The notes below the pieces were generated by a model. It ran no database searches and was not told the DNA's origin. It was given only the letters and a program-made list of their open reading frames with translations. Both the position numbers and the translations under genes were made by a program. 64,000 bases of DNA from Tropicibacter oceani (GTDB taxonomy: Bacteria; Pseudomonadota; Alphaproteobacteria; Rhodobacterales; Rhodobacteraceae). The DNA is taken from positions 1,054,001-1,118,000 of the forward strand of contig NZ_CP124616.1 in the NCBI RefSeq assembly GCF_029958925.1, given 5' to 3'. Of the stretch, positions 42,787 to 51,357 are shown in pieces; positions within the stretch are counted from its first letter, which is position 1; every line of letters starts with the position of its first letter.

Positions 42787-43698
42787 ATGCGTGTGGTCTT
42801 TATGGGAAGTCCCGAGTTTTCGGTTCCGGTGCTCGAAGCGCTGATCGGGGCCGGGCACGACGTGGTCTGCGTCTATTGCCAGCCGCCGCGCCCCGCCGGG
42901 CGTGGCAAGAAGGATCGTCCGACGCCGGTGCAGGCGCGGGCCGAGGCGCTGGGATTGCCGGTGCGCCATCCGGTGTCTTTGAAGGCGGCGGCCGAGCAGG
43001 CGGAATTCGCGGCGCTGGGCGCCGATGTGGCGGTGGTCGTGGCCTATGGGTTGATCCTGCCGCAGGCGGTTCTGGATGCGCCGGCGCAGGGCTGTCTGAA
43101 CATCCACGCCAGCCTGCTGCCGCGCTGGCGCGGGGCGGCGCCGATACACCGGGCGATCATGGCCGGGGACGCGCAGACCGGCGTCTGCATCATGCAGATG
43201 GAGGCCGGGCTGGACACCGGGCCGGTTCTGCTGCGCGAGGCGATCGCGATTGGCGAGGAGGAAACCACCGGCGGTTTGCACGACCGGCTGAGCGCCCTTG
43301 GGGCGGATCTGATCGTGCGGGCGCTGGCGCAACTGGATGGGTTGGAACCGCAGGCGCAACCCGCAGAGGGCGTGACCTATGCCGCCAAGATCGACAAGGC
43401 CGAGGCGGCCATCGACTGGACGCGTCCGGCAGAGGAGGTCAGCCGCCAGATCCGCGGGCTGTCGCCCTTTCCCGGGGCCTGGACGCTGCATGGGGATGAA
43501 CGGGTCAAGCTGCTGGGCGCGCGGGTCGTCGCGTCCGAGGGCAAGGCCGGCGAGGCGCTGGATGATGCATTCACCATTGCCTGCGGCGCGGGTGCGGTGC
43601 AGGTTACGCGGGCGCAACGTGCCGGGAAGGGTGTGCAGGACGCAGAGGTTTTCCTGCGCGGCCACCCCATTCCAAAGGGCGCAAGACTGGGAGGTTGA
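42787..43698 (+). CDS. fmt: Methionyl-tRNA formyltransferase
   Basis: A 303-residue enzyme that formylates initiator Met-tRNA using 10-formyl-THF. N-terminus [19 protein letters not shown], formyl-folate site with N105 and H107 in [20 protein letters not shown], and GLDTGPVLL carrying the catalytic Asp are all present; a C-terminal OB-like tRNA-binding domain follows ([20 protein letters not shown]). The start at 42787 was chosen because the upstream ORF extension covers repeat F. It is clustered with deformylases, which reverse the modification after translation. Confidence 0.97.
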   Translation: MRVVFMGSPEFSVPVLEALIGAGHDVVCVYCQPPRPAGRGKKDRPTPVQARAEALGLPVRHPVSLKAAAEQAEFAALGADVAVVVAYGLILPQAVLDAPAQGCLNIHASLLPRWRGAAPIHRAIMAGDAQTGVCIMQMEAGLDTGPVLLREAIAIGEEETTGGLHDRLSALGADLIVRALAQLDGLEPQAQPAEGVTYAAKIDKAEAAIDWTRPAEEVSRQIRGLSPFPGAWTLHGDERVKLLGARVVASEGKAGEALDDAFTIACGAGAVQVTRAQRAGKGVQDAEVFLRGHPIPKGARLGG

Positions 43699-43701
43699 GC
43701 C

Positions 43702-43938
43702 ATGTTTCCGACCCTGATCGGTACGGTCGTGATTGCCGGGATCGTGGGCTATGCCTCGGAGCGGTCCGGGTTTACCCACAACGGCATTTTGCAAAGCATC
43801 ATCATCTGCATTGGCGGGGCCTTCCTGGCCTATTTCGTTCGGCTCATGTTCGGGATCGGGTTCGGATCACCGGGGTTGAATGCGATTGCGTCCTCGGTCG
43901 GGGCGTTGATCATCGTGCCGACGCATTGGCGCAAGTGA
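43702..43938 (+). CDS. Small membrane protein, three helices (GlsB/YeaQ-like)
   Basis: A 78-residue hydrophobic protein with helices at about 4-18, 28-46 and 56-72 and Gly-rich packing (IICIGGAFLAYFVRLMFGIG). The size and Gly pattern suggest the transglycosylase-associated GlsB/YeaQ/YmgE group, but the match is by pattern only. It starts 3 bases after the fmt stop and may be in the same unit. Function unknown. Confidence 0.7.
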   Translation: MFPTLIGTVVIAGIVGYASERSGFTHNGILQSIIICIGGAFLAYFVRLMFGIGFGSPGLNAIASSVGALIIVPTHWRK

Positions 43939-43948
43939 GGAAACGGAA

Positions 43949-44185
43949 ATGGGTATTGTCTGGTTGATCATCGTGGGGGCGGCTGCCGGGTTTCTGGCGA
44001 CACGCTTCATGAACCTGCGGCTTGGCACGCTGCAGACGATCGGGGTCGGGATCGGGGGTGCGCTGATCGGCGCGCTGGTCCTGCGGTTCCTGCTGGCGCT
44101 GACTGGCATGTTGGCCGGTCTTGTGGGCGCGGTTCTGGGCGCCATGCTGTTGCTGTGGATCATCAAGGCGGTGATGGACCGCTGA
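43949..44185 (+). CDS. Small membrane protein, GlsB/YeaQ/YmgE-like
   Basis: A 78-residue hydrophobic protein beginning MGIVWLIIVGAAAGFLATRF, close in style to the GlsB/YeaQ/YmgE family (IGAILGFIAGWLAG pattern), with GVGIGGALIGALVLRFLL in the middle and a third helix at the end. It follows the previous 78-residue gene by 10 bases, and both have the same length and topology, so they may be distant duplicates. Function unknown; stress-related envelope roles are suspected for the family. Confidence 0.75.
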   Translation: MGIVWLIIVGAAAGFLATRFMNLRLGTLQTIGVGIGGALIGALVLRFLLALTGMLAGLVGAVLGAMLLLWIIKAVMDR

Positions 44186-44290
44186 TCGCGGGTTCTGTGC
44201 GCTCATGCGCCAAGGGCTGCGCGCGGGTCTGGCTTTGTGCGCCCGCTCTGGTGCCCTAGGTTTCCTTTCAAGCGCGAAAGGAGACATTTC

Positions 44291-45271
44291 ATGGGCCATC
44301 TGATTGACGGCAAGTGGCACAGGCAATCCCTGAAGGACCTGGCCAAGGACGGGGCGTTCAAACGCGCCCAATCGACCTTTCGGAACTGGGTGACCAGGGA
44401 TGGCTCTGCCGGGCCGACCGGGGTTGGCGGTTTTCGGGCCGAGGCGGGGCGGTATCATCTGTATGTCAGTTATGCCTGCCCCTGGGCGCATCGCGCGCTG
44501 ATCTTTCGCAGCCTGAAAGGGTTGGAGGATGTGATCTCGGTCAGTGTGGTACATCCCGACATGCTGGACGAAGGTTGGACCTTTGAAACCGATCAGGACG
44601 GGGCCACCGGCGATGACCTGTATGGGCTGCCCTACCTTAGGGACATCTACATCAAGTCCGATGCCGGGGTGACGGGGCGGGCGACGGTGCCGGTGCTGTG
44701 GGACAAGCAGGGCCAGACCATCGTGTCGAACGAAAGTTCGGAAATCATCCGCATGTTCAACTCGGCCTTTGATGCGATCACCGGCAATACCGACGATTAT
44801 TGGCCCGCGCCGCTGCGCGAGGCGATCGAACCGGTGAACGCGCGGATCTATGACACGCTGAACAACGGGGTCTACAAAAGCGGCTTTGCCACCTCGCAAG
44901 AGGCCTATGACGCCGCCGTTCACCCGTTGTTCGAAACGCTGGACTGGCTGGACCAGCGGCTGTCGACGCACCGTTACCTGATGGGCGACACCCTGACCGA
45001 GGCCGACTGGCGCCTGTTCACGACGCTGATCCGATTCGACAAGGTCTATCACGGGCATTTCAAGTGCAACCGTGCGCGGATCATCGACTATCCGAACCTT
45101 TGGGGGTATCTGCGCGAGCTCTATCAATGGCCCGGCGTGGCCGAAACGATCAATTTTGCGCATATCGTGCGGCACTACCACTATAGCCATGACAGCATCA
45201 ATCCGCACCGGATCGTGCCGATCGGCCCGCAACCCGATTTCGCCGGGCCGCATGGCCGCGACAGGGTTTGA
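44291..45271 (+). CDS. yqjG: Glutathionyl-hydroquinone reductase (Xi-class GST, YqjG-like)
   Basis: A 326-residue Xi-class glutathione transferase that reduces glutathionyl-hydroquinones. The catalytic cysteine is C63 in YVSYACPWAHRALIF, and family segments ATVPVLWDKQGQTIVSNESS and YLMGDTLTEADWRLFTTLIR are present, followed by the long C-terminus typical of this class (HYHYSHDSINPHRIVPIGP). The start at 44291 follows GAAAGGAGA. It may protect against quinones or recycle glutathione adducts. It is a single-gene unit. Confidence 0.95.
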   Translation: MGHLIDGKWHRQSLKDLAKDGAFKRAQSTFRNWVTRDGSAGPTGVGGFRAEAGRYHLYVSYACPWAHRALIFRSLKGLEDVISVSVVHPDMLDEGWTFETDQDGATGDDLYGLPYLRDIYIKSDAGVTGRATVPVLWDKQGQTIVSNESSEIIRMFNSAFDAITGNTDDYWPAPLREAIEPVNARIYDTLNNGVYKSGFATSQEAYDAAVHPLFETLDWLDQRLSTHRYLMGDTLTEADWRLFTTLIRFDKVYHGHFKCNRARIIDYPNLWGYLRELYQWPGVAETINFAHIVRHYHYSHDSINPHRIVPIGPQPDFAGPHGRDRV

Positions 45272-45286
45272 CGCCGAAAGGGGCTG

Positions 45287-45649
45287 TCAGGCGCGCATGG
45301 CGGAATAATGCTCGACCATCGCGGCCAGATCGTCGGGCGCGGTCGCGGTGGTCATGAAGGCGCAGGCATTTGCGCAATGGCGAAAGATCGACCCGTCCGA
45401 AAAGAACGACGAGTTGGTGACAAAGATCACCCGCGCTTCGGGTTGGCGATAGTTGGCAAAGTCCGAAATGCTTAGCGCGCTGCCGTTTTCCAGGACCAGA
45501 TCCAGGATGATGATGTCGAATTCGACCTCGCGCAGCAGACCCAGCGCATGGTCTTCGTCATCGGCAATGCGGACCACGTGCCCCAGACGTTCAAGATGGC
45601 GTTGCCAGAGCAGCGCGAGAGCTGAATTGCTTTCGACAATCAGAACCAT
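45287..45649 (-). CDS. Stand-alone response-regulator receiver domain, partly degenerate
   Basis: A 120-residue CheY-like domain without an output domain. The phosphoacceptor D50 (IIILDLVLENG) and switch T78 (IFVTNSS) are present, but the usual acidic pair is reduced to E6 (LIVESNSA), and the invariant Lys after strand 5 is missing (AFMTTATAP in place of the KP motif). This suggests weak or no phosphorylation, or a binding-only role. No kinase gene is nearby. It is convergent with yqjG and divergent from the transglycosylase gene. Confidence 0.85.
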   Translation of the reverse strand: MVLIVESNSALALLWQRHLERLGHVVRIADDEDHALGLLREVEFDIIILDLVLENGSALSISDFANYRQPEARVIFVTNSSFFSDGSIFRHCANACAFMTTATAPDDLAAMVEHYSAMRA

Positions 45650-45855
45650 CTCAATCTCCTCTGCACAATAGACCAGCCAAAACCCGGGGTGGGCGCTTGG
45701 GACAAGATGTGATCAAATTTCTGAATAAAGCATTAACGCGATGGTAATGTATTTGAACAAAAAGTGAACATGGGCGGAGGGCCGCGTATTGCGCGGCTTG
45801 CCCTGCGCTGCGCTGCTGATACTGTGCATTCAATAACAAGATGATAGGAGGCATC

Positions 45856-47031
45856 ATGCGGGTCGTCAGCTGGATTTGTGCACTTTTCGTGGCAGGCGCT
45901 GCCCAGGCGCAGGACACGCCCTGTGGTGGCAATTTTTCGGCCTTTGTCGATGGATTGGTCGCGGAAGCCGCCAGTTTGGGGCATGACGCGGACACGGCGC
46001 GGCGATTCCTTGCCTCGGCGCAGCAAGATCAAGGCGTCTTGAGGGCAGATGGCCGGCAGGGCATCTTTCAGGACCCGTTCATCACATTCTCGCGCAAGCT
46101 GATCAGCCAGAACCGGTTGGACAAGGGCCGCCAGATGTCCGAGCGTTATGACGCGGTGTTCGACCGGATCGAGCGGGACTATGGCATTGCGCGCGGCGTG
46201 CTGCTGGCGTTCTGGGCGTTTGAAACCGATTACGGCGCGTTTCAGGGCGATTTCAACACCTTGAACGCACTTGTCACGCTGGCCCATGACTGCCGCCGCC
46301 CCGAGATTTTCCGCCCGCAGATCTTTGCCGCGCTGTCGCTGTACGAAAAGGGCGATTTTGATCCGGCGACCACAACAGGCGCCTGGGCCGGGGAAATCGG
46401 CATGGTGCAGATGCTGCCCAAGGACATCCTTGAAAACGGCGTCGATGGCGATGGCGACGGCCATGTGACGCTGAAAACCAGCGCGCCCGATGCGCTTATG
46501 TCCGGGGCCAAGATGCTGTCGCACCTGGGCTGGCGGCACGGCGAACCGTGGTTGCAGGAAATCCGCCTGCCTGCCAATTTCGACTGGTCGCTCAGTGGTT
46601 TGCAGACCGGTAAATCGGTTGCTGAATGGGAACAGCTGGGCGTCACCGCCCGGCAGGGGCAGTTGGATGACGGGCGGCTGATCGCCTCGATCATCCTGCC
46701 GCAGGGGCACAAGGGCCCGGCCTTTATCGCCTACCCGAATTTTCGGGTCTATTTCGAGTGGAATCAAAGCTTTACCTACGTGCTGACCGCCGCCTATTTC
46801 GGCACGCGGCTGCAGGGCGCGCCGGTTTATGATCCGGGCAACCCCGAACCGGGGCTGGAGGGCGAGCAGATGAAGCAATTGCAGGCCAAGCTGGCCGCGC
46901 GCGGCTTTGATGTGGGCGAGATCGACGGCATTCTGGGGGCGGGCACGCGTGAAGCGGTGCGGGCGGTGCAACAGGAGCTGGGCCTGCCGGTCGATGGCTG
47001 GCCAACCCCGGGCCTGCTGGCGCGGCTTTGA
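45856..47031 (+). CDS. Lytic murein transglycosylase (MltB family) with peptidoglycan-binding domain
   Basis: A 391-residue periplasmic enzyme with a Sec signal peptide (MRVVSWICALFVAGAAQAQ). The SLT_2/MltB catalytic domain spans about 25-320 with the catalytic Glu at E123 (FWAFETDYGAFQGDF) and GEIGMVQMLPKDIL. A C-terminal peptidoglycan-binding domain (QLQAKLAARGFDVGEIDGIL at about 339-358) follows. There is no lipobox, so it is soluble. It cleaves glycan strands to 1,6-anhydromuropeptides. The ATG follows AGGAGG; the 206-base gap upstream is AT-rich (45715-45770) and likely carries promoters for both this gene and the receiver-domain gene. Confidence 0.94.
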   Translation: MRVVSWICALFVAGAAQAQDTPCGGNFSAFVDGLVAEAASLGHDADTARRFLASAQQDQGVLRADGRQGIFQDPFITFSRKLISQNRLDKGRQMSERYDAVFDRIERDYGIARGVLLAFWAFETDYGAFQGDFNTLNALVTLAHDCRRPEIFRPQIFAALSLYEKGDFDPATTTGAWAGEIGMVQMLPKDILENGVDGDGDGHVTLKTSAPDALMSGAKMLSHLGWRHGEPWLQEIRLPANFDWSLSGLQTGKSVAEWEQLGVTARQGQLDDGRLIASIILPQGHKGPAFIAYPNFRVYFEWNQSFTYVLTAAYFGTRLQGAPVYDPGNPEPGLEGEQMKQLQAKLAARGFDVGEIDGILGAGTREAVRAVQQELGLPVDGWPTPGLLARL

Positions 47032-47176
47032 ACGGGTGAAATCACAACGCCTCGGGGGGAGCGTATGCTGCCCCCGGGATCGTTCAGCCAGCGTGCGTCA
47101 ACAGTAGCGCAGCGTACAGGCAACCGGCGTGCCCGCGTATGGTACGAAATCCGGGGGCGGTTTGGTACAGATTGAT

Positions 47177-47194
47177 CGCCTTGGTGCCAAGGCG
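47177..47194. repeat. Perfect palindrome abutting the adenine deaminase stop
   Basis: CGCCTTGG-TG-CCAAGGCG, flanked by GATC on each side at slightly greater distance, lies 6 bases beyond the stop codon of the convergently read adenine deaminase gene. It could be a T-less terminator stem. A second, imperfect GC hairpin follows the transglycosylase gene near 47060-47082. Confidence 0.5.
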
Positions 47195-47200
47195 GCGCGA

Positions 47201-48895
47201 TCAGCCGATGATCTCGAATTTCACCACGTCGACCATGCCCCGGTCGGTGATTTTCAGCGCGGGGATGACGGGCAGGGCAAGAAAGGCGAGTTGCAAGAAC
47301 GGTTCTTCCAATGTCACGCCCAGCGATTTGGCGGCGTCGCGCAGGTGGACAAGGCGGTCGCGCACCACCTCGAACGGGTCCAGCGACATCAGGCCCGCCA
47401 CGGGCAGCGCCAGTTCGGCCAGCACCTTGCCGCCCTGGGTCACGACAAAGCCGCCCTCGATTTCGCCCAGCCGGTTGGCGGCCAGCGCCATGTCATCGTA
47501 ATCCATGCCGACGCAGGCGATGTTGTGGTGGTCGTGGCAGACGGTCGAGGCGATGGCCCCGGCCCTGAGTCCGAACCCGCGCACGAAACCGCAGGCGATA
47601 TTGCCGTTCTTGCCATGGCGTTCGACCACGGCGATGCGCACCAGATCGCGGGCCGCGTCGGGGCGTTTGTCACCGTCGACGATGGCAATGTCTTCGTGCA
47701 GGTGGTCGGTCAGGATCTGGCCGGGGCGGATGCCGATCACGTCGGTCTGGGTCTTGTTGCCGGTGGCGCGGAAATCGCTGGCGCTGACTTTGGGCGCCTT
47801 GACCGAATGGCGCCCGACCGGGGCAATGGTGTCGCGCGCGGCAAAAGCGGCGTCGGTCAGGCGGACACCGCCCGCCAGCACCAGTTGCGCATGGCAGCCC
47901 TCAAGGCTGTCGAGCGCGACGATATCAGCGCGTTTGCCGGGGGCCAGAATGCCGCGATCTTTCAGGCCAAAGGCCTCGGCGGCGGACAGGGTTGCGGCGC
48001 GGTAGGCGGCCAGCGGCGGCGTGCCAAGGCGGATCATTTCGCGGATCATGTAATCGAGGTGGCCGTATTCGCCGATATCCAGCGGGTTGCGATCATCGGT
48101 GCACAGGCACATGTAGGGCGCGGTTCGTTCGGTCAGCAGCGGGCGCAGGGCGTGCATGTCCTTGGATACCGACCCTTCGCGGATCAGCACGCGCATGCCC
48201 TTGCGCAGCTTTTCAAGCGCCTCCTGCGGGGTCGTTGCCTCGTGTTCCGTGCGGATGCCGGCGGCGATATAGGCGTTCAGGTCGCGCCCCGACAGCAGCG
48301 GACAGTGGCCGTCGATATGGCCGCCCTCGAACAGCGCCAGTTTCGCCATGGCCTGCGGGTCGCGAAAGATCACGCCGGGGTAGTTCATGAATTCCGCAAG
48401 GCCAAGGCCCGAGGGGGGGTGCATAAGCTCGGCAAGGTCGCTTGCACCCAGCTCGGCCCCGGCGGTTTCCATATGGGTCGAGGGCACGCAGGAGCTGAGC
48501 TGGACCTTGATGTCGATCAGCGTGTGCTGACTGGCCTGTTGGAAATAGCGGATGCCGGGCGCGCCGATGACATTGGCGATTTCATGTGGGTCGCAGATCG
48601 CGGTGGTGATGCCGCGCGGGCCGACGCAACGGTCGAATTCGAAAGGCGTGACCAGCGAGGATTCGATATGCAGGTGGGTGTCGATGAAGCCGGGGACAAG
48701 GATCAGGCCGGTGACGTCAAGGGTTTCGCGGCCCTCGTAGCTGTCCAGCGTGCCGACGATGGTATCGCCGCAGATGGCAATGTCGCCGTGCAGCAGATCG
48801 CCGGTGATCAGGTCAAGCATCTGACCGCCCTTCAGGACCAGATCGGCGGGGGTGTCGCCGCGCCCCTGCGCGATGCGTGTTTCGAGATCGGCCAT
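47201..48895 (-). CDS. ade: Adenine deaminase
   Basis: A 564-residue amidohydrolase-superfamily enzyme that converts adenine to hypoxanthine. N-terminal metal site [20 protein letters not shown], the family segment [35 protein letters not shown] and the C-terminal [16 protein letters not shown] are all characteristic of the AdeC type. The start at 48895 begins [13 protein letters not shown]; the longer reading overlaps choX. It is divergent from choX with a 130-base gap, and no other purine-salvage gene is near. Confidence 0.95.
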   Translation of the reverse strand: MADLETRIAQGRGDTPADLVLKGGQMLDLITGDLLHGDIAICGDTIVGTLDSYEGRETLDVTGLILVPGFIDTHLHIESSLVTPFEFDRCVGPRGITTAICDPHEIANVIGAPGIRYFQQASQHTLIDIKVQLSSCVPSTHMETAGAELGASDLAELMHPPSGLGLAEFMNYPGVIFRDPQAMAKLALFEGGHIDGHCPLLSGRDLNAYIAAGIRTEHEATTPQEALEKLRKGMRVLIREGSVSKDMHALRPLLTERTAPYMCLCTDDRNPLDIGEYGHLDYMIREMIRLGTPPLAAYRAATLSAAEAFGLKDRGILAPGKRADIVALDSLEGCHAQLVLAGGVRLTDAAFAARDTIAPVGRHSVKAPKVSASDFRATGNKTQTDVIGIRPGQILTDHLHEDIAIVDGDKRPDAARDLVRIAVVERHGKNGNIACGFVRGFGLRAGAIASTVCHDHHNIACVGMDYDDMALAANRLGEIEGGFVVTQGGKVLAELALPVAGLMSLDPFEVVRDRLVHLRDAAKSLGVTLEEPFLQLAFLALPVIPALKITDRGMVDVVKFEIIG

Positions 48896-49025
48896 GGTGG
48901 TTCCCCTTGTCGCTTTGGTGCGAATGATGGCACAGGCGCGCGCCATGGGCGAGGGCGGTCTTTTGGTTGCAAAATGGGCGGTTTGGGCGTTCACTGCGTG
49001 CAAATTCAAAACAGGGAGTTCCACC

Positions 49026-49946
49026 ATGATCCGCACAACCACTTCGGCGCTGGCGCTGACGATTGCGGCCTCGTCCGCCTATGCCAATTGCGACAGCGTG
49101 ACCTTTTCCGACGTCGGCTGGACCGACATCACGGCGACCACGGCGGCGACGACGCTGGTGCTGGACGCGCTGGGCTATGAGACCGACATCAAGGTGCTGT
49201 CGGTGCCGGTGACCTATACCTCGATGGCGGCGGGGGACATTGACGTGTTCCTGGGCAACTGGATGCCGACGATGGAGGCCGATATCGCGCCCTACCGCGA
49301 GGCAGGCACCGTCGACACCGTGCGCGCCAACCTTGAGGGCGCCAAATACACGCTGGCCACCAATGCGGCCGGCGCAGCGCTGGGCATCACCGATTTCGCC
49401 AAGATCGCCGAACATGCCGAGGCGCTGGACGAGACGATCTATGGCATCGAGCCGGGCAATGACGGCAACCGCCTGATCATCGACATGATCGAGGCGGATG
49501 CCTTTGGGCTGAAGGGGTTCGAGGTCAAGGAATCGTCCGAGCAGGGGATGCTGGCGCAGGTTGGCCGCGCCGATGGCCGCGATGAGCCTGTGGTTTTCCT
49601 TGCATGGGAGCCGCACCCGATGAACGCCAACTATGACCTGACCTACCTGACCGGGGGCGACGATTATTTCGGCCCCGATCTGGGCGGCGCGACGGTTTAT
49701 ACCAACACCCGTGCGGGCTATGTCGCGGAATGCCCGAACGTGGGCGCGCTGCTGAGCAACCTTGAATTCACCCTGGCCATGGAGAACGAGATCATGGGCG
49801 CGATCCTGGATGGCGGCGAAGACCCGCAGGATGCGGCCAAGGCCTGGCTCAAGGGCAATGCCGGCGTGCTGGACGGCTGGCTGACCGGTGTGACCACCAA
49901 GGATGGCGGCGACGCCATGGCCGCCGTGAAGGCCGCGCTGGAGTAA
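49026..49946 (+). CDS. choX: Choline/betaine ABC transporter substrate-binding protein ChoX
   Basis: A 306-residue periplasmic binding protein of the OpuAC/ProX type with signal peptide [20 protein letters not shown]. The quaternary-ammonium aromatic box described for Sinorhizobium ChoX (W43, W90, Y119, W205) is matched exactly with an offset of 11: W32 (GWTDITATT), W79 (LGNWMPTME), Y108 ([10 protein letters not shown]) and W194 (LAWEPHPM). This makes choline or a close relative the likely ligand. It has its own terminator; the matching permease and ATPase genes lie 4.3 kb downstream. Confidence 0.94.
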   Translation: MIRTTTSALALTIAASSAYANCDSVTFSDVGWTDITATTAATTLVLDALGYETDIKVLSVPVTYTSMAAGDIDVFLGNWMPTMEADIAPYREAGTVDTVRANLEGAKYTLATNAAGAALGITDFAKIAEHAEALDETIYGIEPGNDGNRLIIDMIEADAFGLKGFEVKESSEQGMLAQVGRADGRDEPVVFLAWEPHPMNANYDLTYLTGGDDYFGPDLGGATVYTNTRAGYVAECPNVGALLSNLEFTLAMENEIMGAILDGGEDPQDAAKAWLKGNAGVLDGWLTGVTTKDGGDAMAAVKAALE

Positions 49947-49987
49947 ACCCGCGCCAGGGCGGTTGCCCGAGCCGATCCGAAAACCCG

Positions 49988-50015
49988 AAAGGCCCCGCCG
50001 GTGGTGGGGCCTTTT
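49988..50015 (+). terminator. Rho-independent terminator of choX
   Basis: A 9 bp stem GGCCCCGCC / GGTGGGGCC (one G-T wobble, loop GGT) is preceded by AAA and followed by TTTT. It separates choX from the distant choWV. Confidence 0.85.
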
Positions 50016-50055
50016 GCGTGGGGCGCTTGCGCGGACCGGGGCAGCGGCAGGCATG

Positions 50056-50083
50056 AAAAAGGGGAGCGGATTGCTCCGCCCCC
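50056..50083 (-). terminator. Rho-independent terminator of the DUF481 gene
   Basis: On the minus strand GGGGGCGGA-GCAA-TCCGCTCCCC forms a 9 bp stem with one wobble and is followed by TTTTT. It lies 26 bases beyond the stop codon and faces the choX terminator. Confidence 0.85.
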
Positions 50084-50108
50084 AAGGATCACGAGGGGTC
50101 TGCGCGGT

Positions 50109-50945
50109 TTAGTTGAACGAGTAGACCAGCGAGACGCCGAACGTGTTGTCGGTGTTCTTGGTGCCCTTGGCCACTTCGGAGTGGTACTCGGTCAGGACGC
50201 TGGTGCGCAGTGCCAGCGATTTGCTGACGGCCACGCTGAGCGCGAGATCGTTGTACAGCGCGGTGTCGGATTCCGACCAGATCACGTCCGTGTCATTGGT
50301 CAGGAACACCGTTTCGGACAGCTTGTGCGCATAGTCCGAGCTGACGCCAAAGGCGCCTTCGCTGATGTCGGCGCGGGTGATGTCTTCGAGCTCGGCAAAG
50401 CGATAGCCCGGGCCGGCCTGCAGCGACCACTGTTTGGTCTGGTCGTTATAGACACGGTAGCCCACACCAAAGCTGGCGAAGGTGTCGGTCTGGAAGTCCG
50501 AGAAGGCATCGACCGAGCCCTGAACCTTGCCAAAACCAAAGACGGTCGGGGTAAAGTCACGGGTGTATTCCAGCCCGTAGAACAGGCTTTCTTCGGTTTT
50601 CTTGCCGTCGTCTTCGCCATAGGCGTAGTTCAGCTGCAGTTCGATCCCGTTCTGGCCCCAGACATAGTTCAGGTCCGTGCCGATGCCGACGTCGACGCTG
50701 TCGGTGTTGCCCGACGATCCGATGGCGCGCAGGGCGGCCGAACCGGTAAAGCCCTGCGGGCGGTTTTCGTTGCCAAAACGATCAAGCTCGCGCTCGGCAT
50801 CGTCTTCGATGTCTTCGATCAGCTGTTCGTTGCGGTCTGCCGCGACGCTGTCGCCGCCGACCAGGCCTTGTGCCGAGGCTGCGGACGCAGACAGGACAAC
50901 GAAAAGTGCCAGCGCGCTTGCGCCGTATTTGTGTGCTTCTGTCAT
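50109..50945 (-). CDS. DUF481 family outer-membrane beta-barrel protein
   Basis: A 278-residue protein with a signal peptide (cleavage near ASAQGLVGG) and a short charged N-terminal segment (LIEDIEDDAERELDRFG), then alternating beta strands such as IELQLNYAYGEDDGK, TFASFGVGYRVY, QWSLQAGPGYRFAE and GVSLVYSFN at the C-terminus. This is the DUF481 pattern of a putative salt-induced outer-membrane barrel. Function is unknown. It lies between choX and the chemoreceptor gene on the opposite strand. Confidence 0.9.
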   Translation of the reverse strand: MTEAHKYGASALALFVVLSASAASAQGLVGGDSVAADRNEQLIEDIEDDAERELDRFGNENRPQGFTGSAALRAIGSSGNTDSVDVGIGTDLNYVWGQNGIELQLNYAYGEDDGKKTEESLFYGLEYTRDFTPTVFGFGKVQGSVDAFSDFQTDTFASFGVGYRVYNDQTKQWSLQAGPGYRFAELEDITRADISEGAFGVSSDYAHKLSETVFLTNDTDVIWSESDTALYNDLALSVAVSKSLALRTSVLTEYHSEVAKGTKNTDNTFGVSLVYSFN

Positions 50946-51357
50946 GGGTCTATCCTTTCCCCATCAAGAGTGTCCCGACCCGTAGGATCAGGAGCATTTC
51001 TGCTGATCCGAGAGATAGGTAGTGGCTTTGGGTAAGTGAAATTTAAAATAATCGGTCTTAAAGAGAGTATTTCTCATGTATTTAGGTTGTTCGGCGATTT
51101 CAGGGGCTTCTGTGGCCATCGGGTTGAGGTGCCGCCTGTCGCTGTTTTCAACGCCGCTTTGATGCGGGTGAAGATGTGACTTATTTGCCGCGGTCCGGGT
51201 TCGCGCGGGTGTTGGACAGACCTTAAACCCGGCAGGCGGTCAGGCCGCGGGGTTCGTGGAAACAGTGCAAAATTGGTGACAAATCAGCGCTTTAATATCC
51301 GCTTCAGGAATCGCGCCTAAAGTCCCCTTGGTACAAGTGCGGCGCGGAGCGGGTGTA
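50946..51357. other. 412-base divergent intergenic region (DUF481 gene / chemoreceptor)
   Basis: No gene is visible. Near the DUF481 side there is a perfect inverted repeat GGATCAG-N11-CTGATCC (50985-51009), probably in the mRNA leader. The segment 51018-51095 is markedly AT-rich for this genome and is the most likely promoter area. The rest, 51100-51340, is ordinary GC content with no recognised motif. The chemoreceptor ribosome-binding site GGAGCGGG lies just before 51358. Confidence 0.6.

Noticed and set aside
42127-43794. 555-codon minus-strand ORF across def3 and fmt
   Set aside because: It is antisense to two recognisable genes and consists of His/Arg/Gln/Pro-rich sequence without family features.
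47032-47200. tRNA or small RNA gene between the transglycosylase and ade
   Set aside because: The palindrome CGCCTTGG-TG-CCAAGGCG looks structured, but there is no cloverleaf, no T-psi-C box and no CCA-type acceptor.
51316-51345. Possible sigma-28 promoter (CCTAAAGTCCCC...) before the chemoreceptor gene
   Set aside because: The -35-like TAAAG is present, but no acceptable GCCGATAA-like -10 follows at 15 bases, so the match is too weak to list.
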